Source: VRUE01 sp963725085 (GTDB lineage Bacteria > Actinomycetota > Thermoleophilia > Solirubrobacterales > 70-9). Taken from it: DNA of 64,000 nt. Location: contig CAVRXM010000001.1 of the NCBI GenBank assembly GCA_963725085.1, positions 1,054,001 through 1,118,000 of the forward strand. Direction: 5' to 3'. The position numbers and the translations under genes are program-made. Positions 17,344-25,882 of the stretch are shown piece by piece (the stretch's first letter is position 1; each line of letters begins with the position of its first letter). The notes under the pieces are model-generated. The model had not been told where the DNA came from. It ran no database searches and saw nothing but the letters and a program-made list of their open reading frames with translations.

Positions 17344-18867
17344 TCAAGGACCTGCAGCCGTTTCACCCACGACTGAAGGAGGCCAGCTCAAGACCGAAGC
17401 GTTGGGGCCCCCGCCGACGAGCAACCCATTCTGCAGCTGCGCCAGGGTCACGCGCTGGGGCGAAGCGGCACGAAACCGGGTCAGGGTGAAGTTGTAGGAG
17501 ACTGCTTCCGAGCCGACCCGGCGGAACCGGCGTGGCAGCAGGCGGCGGGCGTTGCGGTCGGCGGCGAGCTTTGAGCCGACCAGGTCGATTTCGCGCAGCG
17601 GCGGCAACGGCCCCTTCTTGACGACGTCGGCGCCCAGGTAGTAGACGAGCGGCTGGCTAGTCGCGTATCGGATGGTCACGATCGCGAGCCCGGGCCGAGG
17701 CGCGCCGATCCGGTGGGCAGCGTTGCGCAGGTCCTCCCTCTGCAGGCGCGGTAGCCGGTCGATCTCGATCGTGAAGACCAGCGAGCAGAGGCAGAAGGCT
17801 GCGGCGGCCGCGATTCCGCCGGTGCTGGATCGCCGCACACCGAAGCCGGCGGCGACGACGAGGATCAGCGGCGCGAACACGGGCAGCAAGTTGCGGCCGT
17901 CGAGGTAGTCGGCGCCGAGGGCGCCGAGGAACAGTGGGGCGAGCACGCCGACCCCGCCCACGAGGGCAGGCGCCGCGGTGCTGCGACGCTCGACAGGGTC
18001 ACCGAGCAGAACCAGCATCAGCACGCCGGCGAGCGCCAGCACGGCCGGGACGCCGAGCGGGATCGGGCCGGCCTGGCGGACCCCGTGCTCGTCGCCGTTG
18101 TCGTCGCCGACCAGCTTGGCGCCCCCCCGTTCGAGGCGTTGGCCGAGCGGCTGTTCGGCGATCCACGACGCGTGGGCGTTTTCGGCTTGCTGGATCGCGA
18201 TCGGCAGCAGCAGGGCGGCGGCGGCGGCGACGACGAGCAGCGCGGCCGCGACGCGACGCCGCTCGCCGCTCCAGAGCAGCAGCAGGATCGCCTCGGGGAC
18301 GACCACGAAGCCGGCGAAGTAGTGGGTCGCGAGTGCGAGCGCCGAGGTGACCGCCCAGGCGAGCAAGGAGCCCCGGCGCGGATCGCGCAGGGCCCTGGCG
18401 AAGAACAGCAGGGAGAGCGCGCTGAGCAGGAAGGCGAGCGAGTAGGCGCGGGCGTCCTGGGAGAACCAGATCAGCACCGGTGAGACGGAAACGATCGCGG
18501 CGGCGATCAGCCCGACCCGGCGCCGCATCCCAAACTCCAGCGCCGCCAGGTAGATGACGGCGATCGAGGCGGTGCCGGCCAGCGCCGAAAGCGAGCGCAG
18601 GCCGACCTCGCCGGTTCCGAACGGTCGCGACCAGAGCCAGGCGAGCATGTAATAGAGCGGCGGGGTGGACTCGCTGTGCGGGACCGCGGAGAACGTGTCG
18701 AAGAAGCTCGGGTGAAGGACTCGGACCACGGTCACCGCCTCGTCGTAGCGGTAGCTCTGCAGGTCGAGGGTGGCGAAGCGCAGCCCCGCCCCGAGGACGA
18801 CGATCCCGGCCAGCGCGATGAGATGATGCGGAGAAGGCTCCGCGCGCCGGCGCAGACGCGATCCCAG
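17344..18867 (-). CDS. GT39-like integral membrane glycosyltransferase, copy A
   Basis: About 507 residues. Motifs: LRFATLDLQSYRYDEAVTVV with the DE pair of the first outside loop, STPPLYYMLAWLWSRPFG, GLRSLSALAGT and WFSQDARAYSLAFLLSALSL, all typical of ArnT/Pmt (GT39/GT83) enzymes that move sugars from polyprenyl-phosphate at the outer membrane face. There are roughly ten helices and a C-terminal outside domain. The first GTG (18735) would cut off helix 1 and the DE motif. The frame is open upstream, and CTG 18867 fits best: AAGAGG ends 8 nt before it, in the end of the upstream glycosidase gene. It is paralogous to 19959-21446. Confidence 0.8.
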   Translation of the reverse strand: MGSRLRRRAEPSPHHLIALAGIVVLGAGLRFATLDLQSYRYDEAVTVVRVLHPSFFDTFSAVPHSESTPPLYYMLAWLWSRPFGTGEVGLRSLSALAGTASIAVIYLAALEFGMRRRVGLIAAAIVSVSPVLIWFSQDARAYSLAFLLSALSLLFFARALRDPRRGSLLAWAVTSALALATHYFAGFVVVPEAILLLLWSGERRRVAAALLVVAAAAALLLPIAIQQAENAHASWIAEQPLGQRLERGGAKLVGDDNGDEHGVRQAGPIPLGVPAVLALAGVLMLVLLGDPVERRSTAAPALVGGVGVLAPLFLGALGADYLDGRNLLPVFAPLILVVAAGFGVRRSSTGGIAAAAAFCLCSLVFTIEIDRLPRLQREDLRNAAHRIGAPRPGLAIVTIRYATSQPLVYYLGADVVKKGPLPPLREIDLVGSKLAADRNARRLLPRRFRRVGSEAVSYNFTLTRFRAASPQRVTLAQLQNGLLVGGGPNASVLSWPPSVVGETAAGP

Positions 18868-18872
18868 GGCGG

Positions 18873-19940
18873 CTACCTCTTCACTCCCGAGGCGGTCGGA
18901 ACCCGGGGCGGTTCGTACGCGTAGGGGGGAAATTCTTCGCTCGCGACGCGATTCCGGATCACCCCGAGGCTGGCCGGGAAGTTCTGGATCCGGAACGGGT
19001 TGGCGGTGCCGAAGTCCTGGTAGTAGACCAGCATCCTGGTGCGAGGATGCCGCCTGACCCAGACGAACAGGCGTCGGACGAAGGCCGGGTCATCACTGTC
19101 GACGACCCCCCACTCGGTGAGGACGAATGGGCGCCCGCGGAAGCTTTGGTACATCTGGGTCAGCGACTTCCATTCCGGATAATTGGAATAGAAATCGGTG
19201 CCGTTCCAGTCGGTGTAGGCGCTCCCCGGGTAAAAGCGTTCGGGGCGGTTCGCGAGGACGTTCGGAGAGCCGGTGGGGAGTGGGCTCCAGATCACCGCGA
19301 CCGGGGCCCTCGGTAGGCCGGTGGGGAGCGGCGCCCCTTCTTCCCGCAGGGGCGGCAGGCCGGCGCGGGCGAGGCGGGCATCGATCTTCGCGATCTTTCC
19401 GCCGCCGTGGAGGAGGATGTAGATGCGGCGGAACGCCTGCCGGTACCAGTAGGGGCGGTGTTGGGCGTCCCTGAGGTTCCCCGCGCAGTCGTAGGAGGCA
19501 TAGGCGTTGAGGCAGCGGTTCGGCTCGCCGAGCGGGCGCACATAGGCCCGCATCCCCTGCGACCAGAAGAGGTAGTTGAGCGCGATCAGGTAGGAGTCGC
19601 CGTAGCCGTTCGCGATCTGCCTAGGGTCGATCAGCTCGTGGCCGTCATTGGGGTCGGCGGTGGAGATGTGCAGGATCGGCCGCGCTTCGGCCCGCTGCCA
19701 GCGTTTGATCGAGCCGCTCAGGTCCGAGCCCCAGGTCTGGAACGTCTCGATCACGGGCGGGTGCTTGGCGACCAGTTCGGAGAATTCCCGGAAGTCGCCG
19801 TTGACGCCGGTGTCTGAGACCCCGAAGAAGACCTGCCCGGCCGGGGGCTGCAGGCTCCCGGCCCGCGCCGTCGCGGCCCCCAGCGCGAGCACCGCCGCGA
19901 CTAGTCCGAGTACCGTTGCGTGGGTTCGCAGGCGATCCAT
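18873..19940 (-). CDS. Secreted GH26-like glycoside hydrolase, copy A
   Basis: 355 residues from ATG 19940, chosen because GGGAGGTG lies 3 nt upstream. A signal peptide is followed by RAGSLQPPAGQVFFGVSDTG. The chain looks like a (beta/alpha)8 glycosidase: RPILHISTADPNDGHEL, MRAYVRPLGEPNRCLNAYAS (a candidate acid/base Glu in LGEPN), YTDWNGTDFYSNYPEW, PFVLTEWGVVDSDDP (candidate nucleophile Glu in TEWG) and LVYYQDFG. This order resembles GH26 mannanases, but the substrate is not known. The gene sits directly before its partner glycosyltransferase (copy A), whose apparent start is 5 nt after this stop. Confidence 0.7.
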   Translation of the reverse strand: MDRLRTHATVLGLVAAVLALGAATARAGSLQPPAGQVFFGVSDTGVNGDFREFSELVAKHPPVIETFQTWGSDLSGSIKRWQRAEARPILHISTADPNDGHELIDPRQIANGYGDSYLIALNYLFWSQGMRAYVRPLGEPNRCLNAYASYDCAGNLRDAQHRPYWYRQAFRRIYILLHGGGKIAKIDARLARAGLPPLREEGAPLPTGLPRAPVAVIWSPLPTGSPNVLANRPERFYPGSAYTDWNGTDFYSNYPEWKSLTQMYQSFRGRPFVLTEWGVVDSDDPAFVRRLFVWVRRHPRTRMLVYYQDFGTANPFRIQNFPASLGVIRNRVASEEFPPYAYEPPRVPTASGVKR

Positions 19941-19958
19941 GACACCTCCCTTCATCGG

Positions 19959-21446
19959 ATGGAAGCCGACGAGACCACCAACACCACCCGGAGGCAATGG
20001 TTCTTGTGGTCGGTCATCGGCTTAACCGCGCTCGCCGCCGCGCTGCGTTTTTCGACGCTCGGGTTGCAAAGCTATCGTCACGACGAGGCCGTCACCGCCG
20101 GACGGGTGCTCGTCTCCGGCCTCTCCGGCACGATGCACCGGGTCTGGACCGGCGAGTCGACGCCGCCCCTCTACTACGTTCTGGCCTGGGCTTGGTCGCA
20201 CCTGTTCGGGGCTCACGAGGTCGGGCTTCGCTCGCTCTCGGCCTTGTTCGGGACCGCGACCGTGCCCGTCGCGTACCTCGCCGGCCGGGAGCTGGTCGGC
20301 CGCCGAACCGGCCTCGCGATCGCGGCAATGGTCGCCGTCAACCCGGTCCTCGTCTGGTACTCGCAGGACGCGCGGGCCTATGCCCTGCTCGTCCTGCTCA
20401 GTGCAGCCGCCATGATCTTCTTCCTCCGCGCCAGGTCGGGCTCGGCCTCCGACCTGTCCTGGTGGGCGGTCCTCTCAGCGCTTGCACTGGCGACCCATTA
20501 CTTCGCCTTTTTTCCCTTCGCGGTCGAGGCGGCCCTGCTCCTCGCCTGGGATCGTCCCCTTCGGCGGGTCGCCTGGGCGCTCGCCGGGGTGGCCCTCGCC
20601 GGCCTCGCCCTGTCGCCGATCGCCCTGCACCAGGCCCAGGGCTCGAACAACGACTGGATCGCGACCTTCCACATCACCCGCCGCCTGCACGACGCGGCAG
20701 TCGCGTTCTTCACCGGCGAAACCGGCCTGCTCAAGCATGCCCTTGTCCCGATCGCGCTGTTCGCCGGCGCGGTCGCCCTGCTGCTCCTGCGCGGCGGGAC
20801 GCGTGAGAGGCGGGGTGCCGGGATCGCCGTTGCGGTTGGCGCCGGCGCCGTGGCGCTGGCCCTGCTCTTCGCCGCCCTCGGCCAGGACTTCGTGCTGGGG
20901 CGCAACCTGCTACCAGCGCTGATCCCGCTTGCGATGGTCGGCGCGGCCGGGATCGCGGCGCCCCGCGCCGGCCCGCTGGGGATCGGGATCGGCGTCGCCC
21001 TGGTCACGTATTGGCTCGCTTTCTGCGTGTACGTCGACTTTCGGCCGGCGCTGCAACGCGAAGACTGGCGGGGCATTGCAGAGGTGGTCGGGCCGCCGCC
21101 ATCAGGGCGGCAACGGGCGATAGTGGTCTGGGAAGAGGGGGGCGAACCGCTGTCCTTCTACATCGACGGGACCCAGCGGCAGGCGAAGTGGAAGCTCTGG
21201 CGACAGGCGCCGGTCCCCGTCTCCGAGGTCGACGTGGTTAGCGGCAGCCCGCCCCCGCCCCGGCACCGGGCGCTGCCGGCCTCCTTGCGCCAGGTCGAGG
21301 AGGTTACGCACGGGCGGATGACGCTGGTCCGCTACCTGGCGCCGCGGCCGATCGCGATGCGCTGGGGCCGGCTGATCCACAACTTCACCGGCTACGCCAA
21401 CGACGTCGTCCTCATCGACGGCGCCGGGAGCGCGCCCCGGCCCTAG
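19959..21446 (+). CDS. GT39-like integral membrane glycosyltransferase, copy B
   Basis: 495 residues from ATG 19959. TTG 20004 is an alternative, because GGAGG ends 9 nt before it while ATG has no Shine-Dalgarno sequence. Same motifs as copy A: LRFSTLGLQSYRHDEAVTAG, STPPLYYVLAWAWSHLFGAH, GLRSLSALFGT, WYSQDARAYALLVLLS. The shared order of motifs shows the two are paralogues. It probably glycosylates an exported lipid, polymer or protein from a lipid-linked sugar. Its ATG lies only 18 nt from the divergent copy A glycosidase start, so its promoter would have to overlap that gene. Confidence 0.8.
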   Translation: MEADETTNTTRRQWFLWSVIGLTALAAALRFSTLGLQSYRHDEAVTAGRVLVSGLSGTMHRVWTGESTPPLYYVLAWAWSHLFGAHEVGLRSLSALFGTATVPVAYLAGRELVGRRTGLAIAAMVAVNPVLVWYSQDARAYALLVLLSAAAMIFFLRARSGSASDLSWWAVLSALALATHYFAFFPFAVEAALLLAWDRPLRRVAWALAGVALAGLALSPIALHQAQGSNNDWIATFHITRRLHDAAVAFFTGETGLLKHALVPIALFAGAVALLLLRGGTRERRGAGIAVAVGAGAVALALLFAALGQDFVLGRNLLPALIPLAMVGAAGIAAPRAGPLGIGIGVALVTYWLAFCVYVDFRPALQREDWRGIAEVVGPPPSGRQRAIVVWEEGGEPLSFYIDGTQRQAKWKLWRQAPVPVSEVDVVSGSPPPPRHRALPASLRQVEEVTHGRMTLVRYLAPRPIAMRWGRLIHNFTGYANDVVLIDGAGSAPRP

Positions 21447-22552
21447 GGCTGGGCCCCGAGGCCGCCTTCCGGTGGCGGCGGGGGCGTCGGGTGACCGGGC
21501 AGGAATGCGGGGAACCGCCAGGTGTGGATCCCCCTGTCGAGCATCGCGAGGCTGGCGGGGTAGTTCTGGATCCTGTAGGGATTCGAGGAGCCGAAGTCCT
21601 GGTAGTAGATGAGCATCTGGCAACGGCCGTGGTTCTTGACCCAGGCCATCAGGTGCTGGATGTAGCTCGGGTCGTCTCCATTGGAGACCCCGAACTCGGG
21701 GATCGCGAAGGGCATCTTCGAGAATCGGTTGTAGAGGCCGGTGAGCGACTTCCAGTCCTGATTGTCGGAGTAGAAATCGGTGCCGACCCAGTCGACGTAA
21801 GCGTTGCCCGGGTAGAAGTAACGGGGACGATTCTGGGGCACCGTGGGAGAGCCGGCGGGCAGCGTGCTCCAGAGCACTCCGATCGGAGAGCGGGGAAGGC
21901 CTATCACTTCGTGGCTGAGGGGGGGCAGGCCGACTTCGGCAAGCCGCGCGTCGATTTTGGCCCGCTTGCCGCCGCCGTGCAGGAGGATGTAGATGCGCTG
22001 GAACGCGCGCCTGTACCAGAACGGCGTGTGGGCCGAGTCCCGCAGCCGGCCTTCGCAGTCGTAGGACGCGTAGACGTTGATGCAGCGGTTGGGCTCGCCC
22101 AGCGGGCGCACGTAGGCGCGCATCTTCTTCGCCCAGAACAGCCTGTTAAGGCGGATCAGGTAGTCGTCGCCGTACCCTTGGGCGATCGCCTTCGGCGTGT
22201 AGATCTCATGCCCGTCGCGGCTGTCGGCGGTGGTGATGTGGATCATCGGCCGGGCGCGGGCCGTCTGCCAGCGGCCGATCGACCCGTGGAAGTCGCTTCC
22301 CCAGGAGCGGAAGGACTCGATCACCGCGGGGTGCTTGTGGACGGCCATGCTGAAGTGGCCGAAGTCGGCCGGGTCGCCGGTGTCGCTGACGCCGAAGAAG
22401 ATCTTCCTTCCCTGCGGCTGGAGCGAGCCGGCGCCCGCGGCCGGAGCCAGGATGATGCCCGCCACCAGCCCCGCCAGCACCAGCCAGGCGAGCTTATTCG
22501 TGTGCCTGAAGCGGCTCACGGGGGCGGGTTCTATCGTCTTCCTGCCATCCAT
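21443..22552 (-). CDS. Secreted GH26-like glycoside hydrolase, copy B
   Basis: 369 residues; a basic N-terminus and a hydrophobic segment (KLAWLVLAGLVAGIILAP) then AGAGSLQPQGRKIFFGVSDTG. It aligns with copy A along its length: MIHITTADSRDGHEI, MRAYVRPLGEPNRCINVYAS, YVDWVGTDFYSDNQDW, FAIPEFGVSNGDDPSY. The putative nucleophile Glu is kept (PEFG versus TEWG). The C-terminus is Pro-rich (HPTPPPPPEGG), perhaps a wall spacer. It converges with glycosyltransferase copy B, the stops sharing CTAG. Confidence 0.7.
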   Translation of the reverse strand: MDGRKTIEPAPVSRFRHTNKLAWLVLAGLVAGIILAPAAGAGSLQPQGRKIFFGVSDTGDPADFGHFSMAVHKHPAVIESFRSWGSDFHGSIGRWQTARARPMIHITTADSRDGHEIYTPKAIAQGYGDDYLIRLNRLFWAKKMRAYVRPLGEPNRCINVYASYDCEGRLRDSAHTPFWYRRAFQRIYILLHGGGKRAKIDARLAEVGLPPLSHEVIGLPRSPIGVLWSTLPAGSPTVPQNRPRYFYPGNAYVDWVGTDFYSDNQDWKSLTGLYNRFSKMPFAIPEFGVSNGDDPSYIQHLMAWVKNHGRCQMLIYYQDFGSSNPYRIQNYPASLAMLDRGIHTWRFPAFLPGHPTPPPPPEGGLGAQP

Positions 22553-22611
22553 GTGCGAAGACGGCGGCGCGGCAATGGTTCCTGCTGAGGCGGCCCCGCG
22601 ACGGTCGGGCG

Positions 22612-22617
22612 TAGCAT
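22612..22617 (+). promoter_or_regulatory. -10 box of the ureohydrolase gene
   Basis: TAGCAT 9 nt before GTG 22627; no Shine-Dalgarno sequence. Confidence 0.4.
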
Positions 22618-22626
22618 TGCGGCGAC

Positions 22627-23589
22627 GTGATCGACCCCCTCGACCGCTGGCGGGAGCATGGGGAGAAGCCCGACTTCGCCGGGCTTCTGACCTACGGCGG
22701 CTCGCCGTACACCGAGGACCCGGCCGAGCTCGAGGGCGCCGACGTCGCTATCGTCGGCGCGCCCACCGACGACCTCGTCTCCGACCGCCCCGGCGCCCGC
22801 TTCGGGCCGCGCGCGATCCGCGCCGCCAGCTGCCCGGCGGGCCCCCACCTCGAGGCCGGGGTCGACGCGTTCGAGCAGCTGCGGATCGTCGACTTCGGCG
22901 ACGCGCCGGTCCTCCCGGCCGACCCGGCGGGCACCCATGAGGCGATCGAGCGCACCGTCGGCGACGTCCTCGCCGCCGGCGCGATCCCGATCGTCCTCGG
23001 CGGCGACCACGGGATCGCCGAACCGGACATCCGCGCCTGCGCCTCGCGCCACGGGCCGGTCGGCCTCGTCCACTTCGACACCCACACCGACACCGGGTCC
23101 GTCGTCTTCGGGGTCGAGGTCTCCCACGGCACACCGATGCGGAGGCTGGTCGAAGCGGGCCAGGTCGATCCCGGCCGCTACGTTCAGGTCGGCCTCCGCG
23201 GCTACTGGCCCGGGGAGGAGGAGTTCGGCTGGCAGCGCGAGCAGGGGATCGAGAGCATCTTCATGCACGAGATCCGCGAGATCGGTCTCGAGGCGACGCT
23301 CGAGCGGGCGATCGAGTCGGTGGGGGCGGGCCCGGTCTTCCTCTCGGTCGACATCGACGTACTCGACCCCGCGTTCGCTCCCGGCACCGGGACGCCCGAG
23401 CCGGGAGGGATGACCAGCGCCGACCTGATGTGGGCCTGTCGTCAGCTGGGTGCGCAGCTCGAGCTGGTCGGGGCCGAGCTCGTCGAGGTGATCCCGACCG
23501 CGGTCGGCTCGGCCGACATCACCGCTCTGGCGGCGGACCGGATCGTGCGCGAGGTCCTGACCGGGATCGCCCTGCGCCGCAGCCGCTAA
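22627..23589 (+). CDS. Ureohydrolase (agmatinase/arginase family)
   Basis: 320 residues from GTG 22627. Mn2+-binding motifs are in place: LGGDHGI, HFDTHTDT (usual DAHxD, here with Thr in place of Ala), and SVDIDVLDPAFAPGTGTPEPGG. These enzymes cleave guanidino compounds to urea; agmatine or guanidinobutyrate is more likely than arginine given the SpeB-like C-terminal motif. No polyamine or arginine genes are next to it. A TAGCAT box 9 nt before GTG suggests leaderless expression. Confidence 0.85.
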   Translation: MIDPLDRWREHGEKPDFAGLLTYGGSPYTEDPAELEGADVAIVGAPTDDLVSDRPGARFGPRAIRAASCPAGPHLEAGVDAFEQLRIVDFGDAPVLPADPAGTHEAIERTVGDVLAAGAIPIVLGGDHGIAEPDIRACASRHGPVGLVHFDTHTDTGSVVFGVEVSHGTPMRRLVEAGQVDPGRYVQVGLRGYWPGEEEFGWQREQGIESIFMHEIREIGLEATLERAIESVGAGPVFLSVDIDVLDPAFAPGTGTPEPGGMTSADLMWACRQLGAQLELVGAELVEVIPTAVGSADITALAADRIVREVLTGIALRRSR

Positions 23590-23649
23590 AGCGGTTTCGA
23601 TTGCGCAAATTCGGGCATCCGGAGTGTTCAGCGACCAAAGGAGTCTGAG

Positions 23650-23934
23650 ATGTCAACGATTGCGATCATCGCCATCGTCATTGGGGCCCTGATCGTCCTC
23701 GCGATCGTGGTCTCCATGGCGCGCCGGGCAGGTCAGCGACGGAAACTCGCAAACGTCCAGCGCGAGGCGCAGCACGACGACGCGCGCCATCACCGGGAGC
23801 GGGCCCAGGAGAACCGCACCGAGGCCGCGATCGCCGAGGAGCGCGCCGAGCGCGCCAAGGTCGAGGCAGAGCTCGACGAGGAGCGCGCCGCGCGACGCGA
23901 GCAGGAGCTGAGCAAGGGGAGGGGCGGTTCCTAG
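23650..23934 (+). CDS. Small membrane-anchored coiled-coil protein
   Basis: 94 residues, with CAAAGGAGT before ATG 23650. One N-terminal helix (IAIIAIVIGALIVLAIVV) anchors a long charged Ala/Glu/Arg helix (RAQENRTEAAIAEERAERAKVEAELDEERAARREQEL) that should form a coiled coil in the cytosol. No family name recognised. Expression with the next Lys-rich gene is likely (29 nt gap). Confidence 0.65.
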   Translation: MSTIAIIAIVIGALIVLAIVVSMARRAGQRRKLANVQREAQHDDARHHRERAQENRTEAAIAEERAERAKVEAELDEERAARREQELSKGRGGS

Positions 23935-23963
23935 GGATCGCCGACGACAAGGAGGAATTGAGA

Positions 23964-24440
23964 TTGGCCACGACGACGAAATCGAGGAGCGACGCAAGAC
24001 GCTCCAAACAATCCCAGGGGTCGAAAAAGGCGCGGCCCAAAGCCCGGACCAAAGCGCGGCCCAAAACCAAACCCAAAGAGCGGCCCAAAGCCAAACCCAA
24101 AGCGCGGCCCAAAGCCAAAGCAACCGGTCAGATCGCTTCGCGGGCGAAAGTGCCGCTCGTCGCCGCGGGAGCGGCGACTGCAGGCGCTGCCGCCGGCCTC
24201 GCCTGGGGCGCTCGTCATGCTTCGGGCCGCTCACCTCTGCGGGCGGTGATGCCGCGCCGGCCGAAGGTCAAGATCACGTCCCGGGACGTGGCCAGGGCCG
24301 CGAAGGAGATCGGCTCGTTCGGCTCCCAGCTCGGGCACCTGGCCACGGAGCTGGAGGCCGCTCGTGAGAACGGGGCAAACGGCAGCAGGCACCGCTCCCC
24401 GATCGAGGTCGTCCTCGAGGGGTTGACCTCGCGCCGCTAG
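23964..24440 (+). CDS. Lys/Pro-rich (histone H1-like) protein with a hydrophobic middle segment
   Basis: 158 residues from TTG 23964, chosen because AAGGAGG lies 8 nt upstream; TTG 23958 is too close. Residues 20-55 are near-perfect KARPK/TKPKERPKAKPK repeats like the basic tails of bacterial H1-like and AlgP proteins, so DNA or polyanion binding is plausible. A hydrophobic Ala/Gly segment (PLVAAGAATAGAAAGLAWGA) follows and could cross or touch the membrane, then a helical region (ITSRDVARAAKEIGSFGSQLGHLATELEAA). Lys is encoded mostly by AAA in the repeat, unlike neighbouring genes. Function unknown. Confidence 0.6.
   Translation: MATTTKSRSDARRSKQSQGSKKARPKARTKARPKTKPKERPKAKPKARPKAKATGQIASRAKVPLVAAGAATAGAAAGLAWGARHASGRSPLRAVMPRRPKVKITSRDVARAAKEIGSFGSQLGHLATELEAARENGANGSRHRSPIEVVLEGLTSRR
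24022..24120 (+). repeat. In-gene tandem repeat of GCGGCCCAAA / CCAAACCCAAA units
   Basis: Roughly 99 bp made of alternating CGGCCCAAAG and CCAAACCCAAAG units, in phase with the codons and encoding the KARPK/TKPK tract. A-rich triplets here stand out from the GC-rich surroundings. Such a tract can change copy number by slippage without frame loss when whole 12-bp units are gained or lost. Confidence 0.75.
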
Positions 24441-24443
24441 TCC

Positions 24444-25844
24444 CTACGGCAGCCAGGGCTCGCGCCACTGGGTGATGCCGCGGGTCAGCTTCTCGGCCTC
24501 CTTCGGCCCCCAGGTTCCCTGTTCGTAGGGATAGACCGGGCCCGGTTCTTCGAGCAGCGGCTCGACGATCCGCCAGGTCTCCTCGACGGCGTCCTCGCGG
24601 GTGAACAGGTCAGTTCGCCCGGCGAGGGCGTCGCCGAGCAGGCGCTCGTAGGGTTCGGGGTCCGCGCCCGGCTCCTTTTCGAACAGAACCTCGAGGTCGG
24701 CGGGCGCGAACGACTCCTCGCCGGCTTCCTTGGCGAAGAGGCGCATCCGCGAGCCCGGCTCGGGCTCGATCCTCACCGTCAGCTGGTTTGGTTCCGGCAG
24801 CTTCTTATCGTCCCCGATCCCGAGCTTCGGCGGCCGGTCGAAGACGATCGTGACCTCGCTCGCCTTGTCCGGCAGGCACTTGCCGGCGCGGATGAAGAAC
24901 GGCACCCCGCTCCAACGCCAGTTGTCGATTGCGAGCTCGACCGCCGCGAACGTCTCCGTCGTCGAGTCGGGCGCGACGTCCTTCACCTCGTGGAAGCCCT
25001 CGTACTGGCCACGGACGTAGTGCTCGGGATCGGCGGTGCGGACCGCCTTGAACAGCTCGAGCTTCTTGTCGCGGATCGGGTCGCCCTGGTGGCCGGCGGG
25101 GGGCTCCATCGCGATCAGCGAGAGGACCTGGAGGGCGTGGTTCTGGATCACGTCGCGCATCGCCCCGACCGCGTCGTAGAAGCGGCCGCGGTCGTCGACG
25201 CCGAAGTCCTCGGCGATCGTCATCTGCACGTGCGAGACGTACTGGCGTTTCCAGACAGGCTCGAGGATCGAGTTGGCGAACCGGAGATAGGTGATGTCGA
25301 GGACCGGCTCCTTGCCGAGGTAGTGGTCGATCCGGAGGATCTGGTCCTCTCGCAGCACCTGCTGCAGCGTCGCATTCAGTTCCCTCGCCGAGGCCAGGTC
25401 GTGCCCGAACGGCTTCTCGATCACGACCCTGGCGTTCTCGGCGAGCCCGGCCTCGCCGAGGCCCTCGACCACCGTCGCGAACAGCGACGGCGGCACCTCG
25501 AGATAGAACACCGGCCGCTTCGGCTTGCCCAGCTCCTTGGCGACGCGCTTGAAGGTGTCCGGGTCGGCGTAGTCGCCCGCGACGTAGGAGATCCGCGCCG
25601 CGAGGCGGTCGAACACGTCCTCGTCTGGGCTCTGCACGGTCGCGCCGATCGCCTCGTGGGCATGTTCGCGCAGCTGCTCCACCGACCAGTCGTCGATCGC
25701 CACGCCGACGATCCGGCAGCCGAGCTTTTCGCGGGCCTCGAGGTGGTAGAGGGCGCGGAAGGTCATTTTCTGCGCCAGGTCTCCGGTGATCCCGAAGATC
25801 GTCAGAACATCGGCGGTTTCGTCCTTGCCCTTGCTGCCGGCCAT
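24444..25844 (-). CDS. zwf: Glucose-6-phosphate 1-dehydrogenase
   Basis: 466 residues. N-terminal dinucleotide loop GITGDLAQKMTFRALYHLEA (GxxGDLA; Gln where Lys is usual), VIEKPFGHDLASARELN, and the substrate site RIDHYLGKEPV with its catalytic His region. It oxidises glucose 6-phosphate to 6-phosphogluconolactone, making NAD(P)H, the first oxidative pentose phosphate step. It is divergent from gnd with only 38 nt between starts. A TAGCCT box 9 nt before ATG suggests a leaderless transcript. Confidence 0.93.
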   Translation of the reverse strand: MAGSKGKDETADVLTIFGITGDLAQKMTFRALYHLEAREKLGCRIVGVAIDDWSVEQLREHAHEAIGATVQSPDEDVFDRLAARISYVAGDYADPDTFKRVAKELGKPKRPVFYLEVPPSLFATVVEGLGEAGLAENARVVIEKPFGHDLASARELNATLQQVLREDQILRIDHYLGKEPVLDITYLRFANSILEPVWKRQYVSHVQMTIAEDFGVDDRGRFYDAVGAMRDVIQNHALQVLSLIAMEPPAGHQGDPIRDKKLELFKAVRTADPEHYVRGQYEGFHEVKDVAPDSTTETFAAVELAIDNWRWSGVPFFIRAGKCLPDKASEVTIVFDRPPKLGIGDDKKLPEPNQLTVRIEPEPGSRMRLFAKEAGEESFAPADLEVLFEKEPGADPEPYERLLGDALAGRTDLFTREDAVEETWRIVEPLLEEPGPVYPYEQGTWGPKEAEKLTRGITQWREPWLP

Positions 25845-25853
25845 CCGCAGGCC

Positions 25854-25876
25854 AGGCTACCCGAGTGACATAGGGT
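25854..25876. promoter_or_regulatory. Divergent zwf/gnd -10 boxes
   Basis: TAGCCT on the minus strand (25854-25859) lies 9 nt before the zwf ATG, and TAGGGT on the plus strand (25871-25876) lies 6 nt before the gnd ATG. Neither gene has a Shine-Dalgarno sequence. Both mRNAs would begin at or next to the start codon, and each promoter's -35 region would overlap the other gene's 5' end. Confidence 0.45.
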
Positions 25877-25882
25877 TAAGGC

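Noticed and set aside
24022..24120. Possible CRISPR-like direct repeats
   Set aside because: Units are 10-12 bp, contiguous, in phase with codons and without spacers; this is protein-coding low complexity. No CRISPR array or cas gene was seen in the window.
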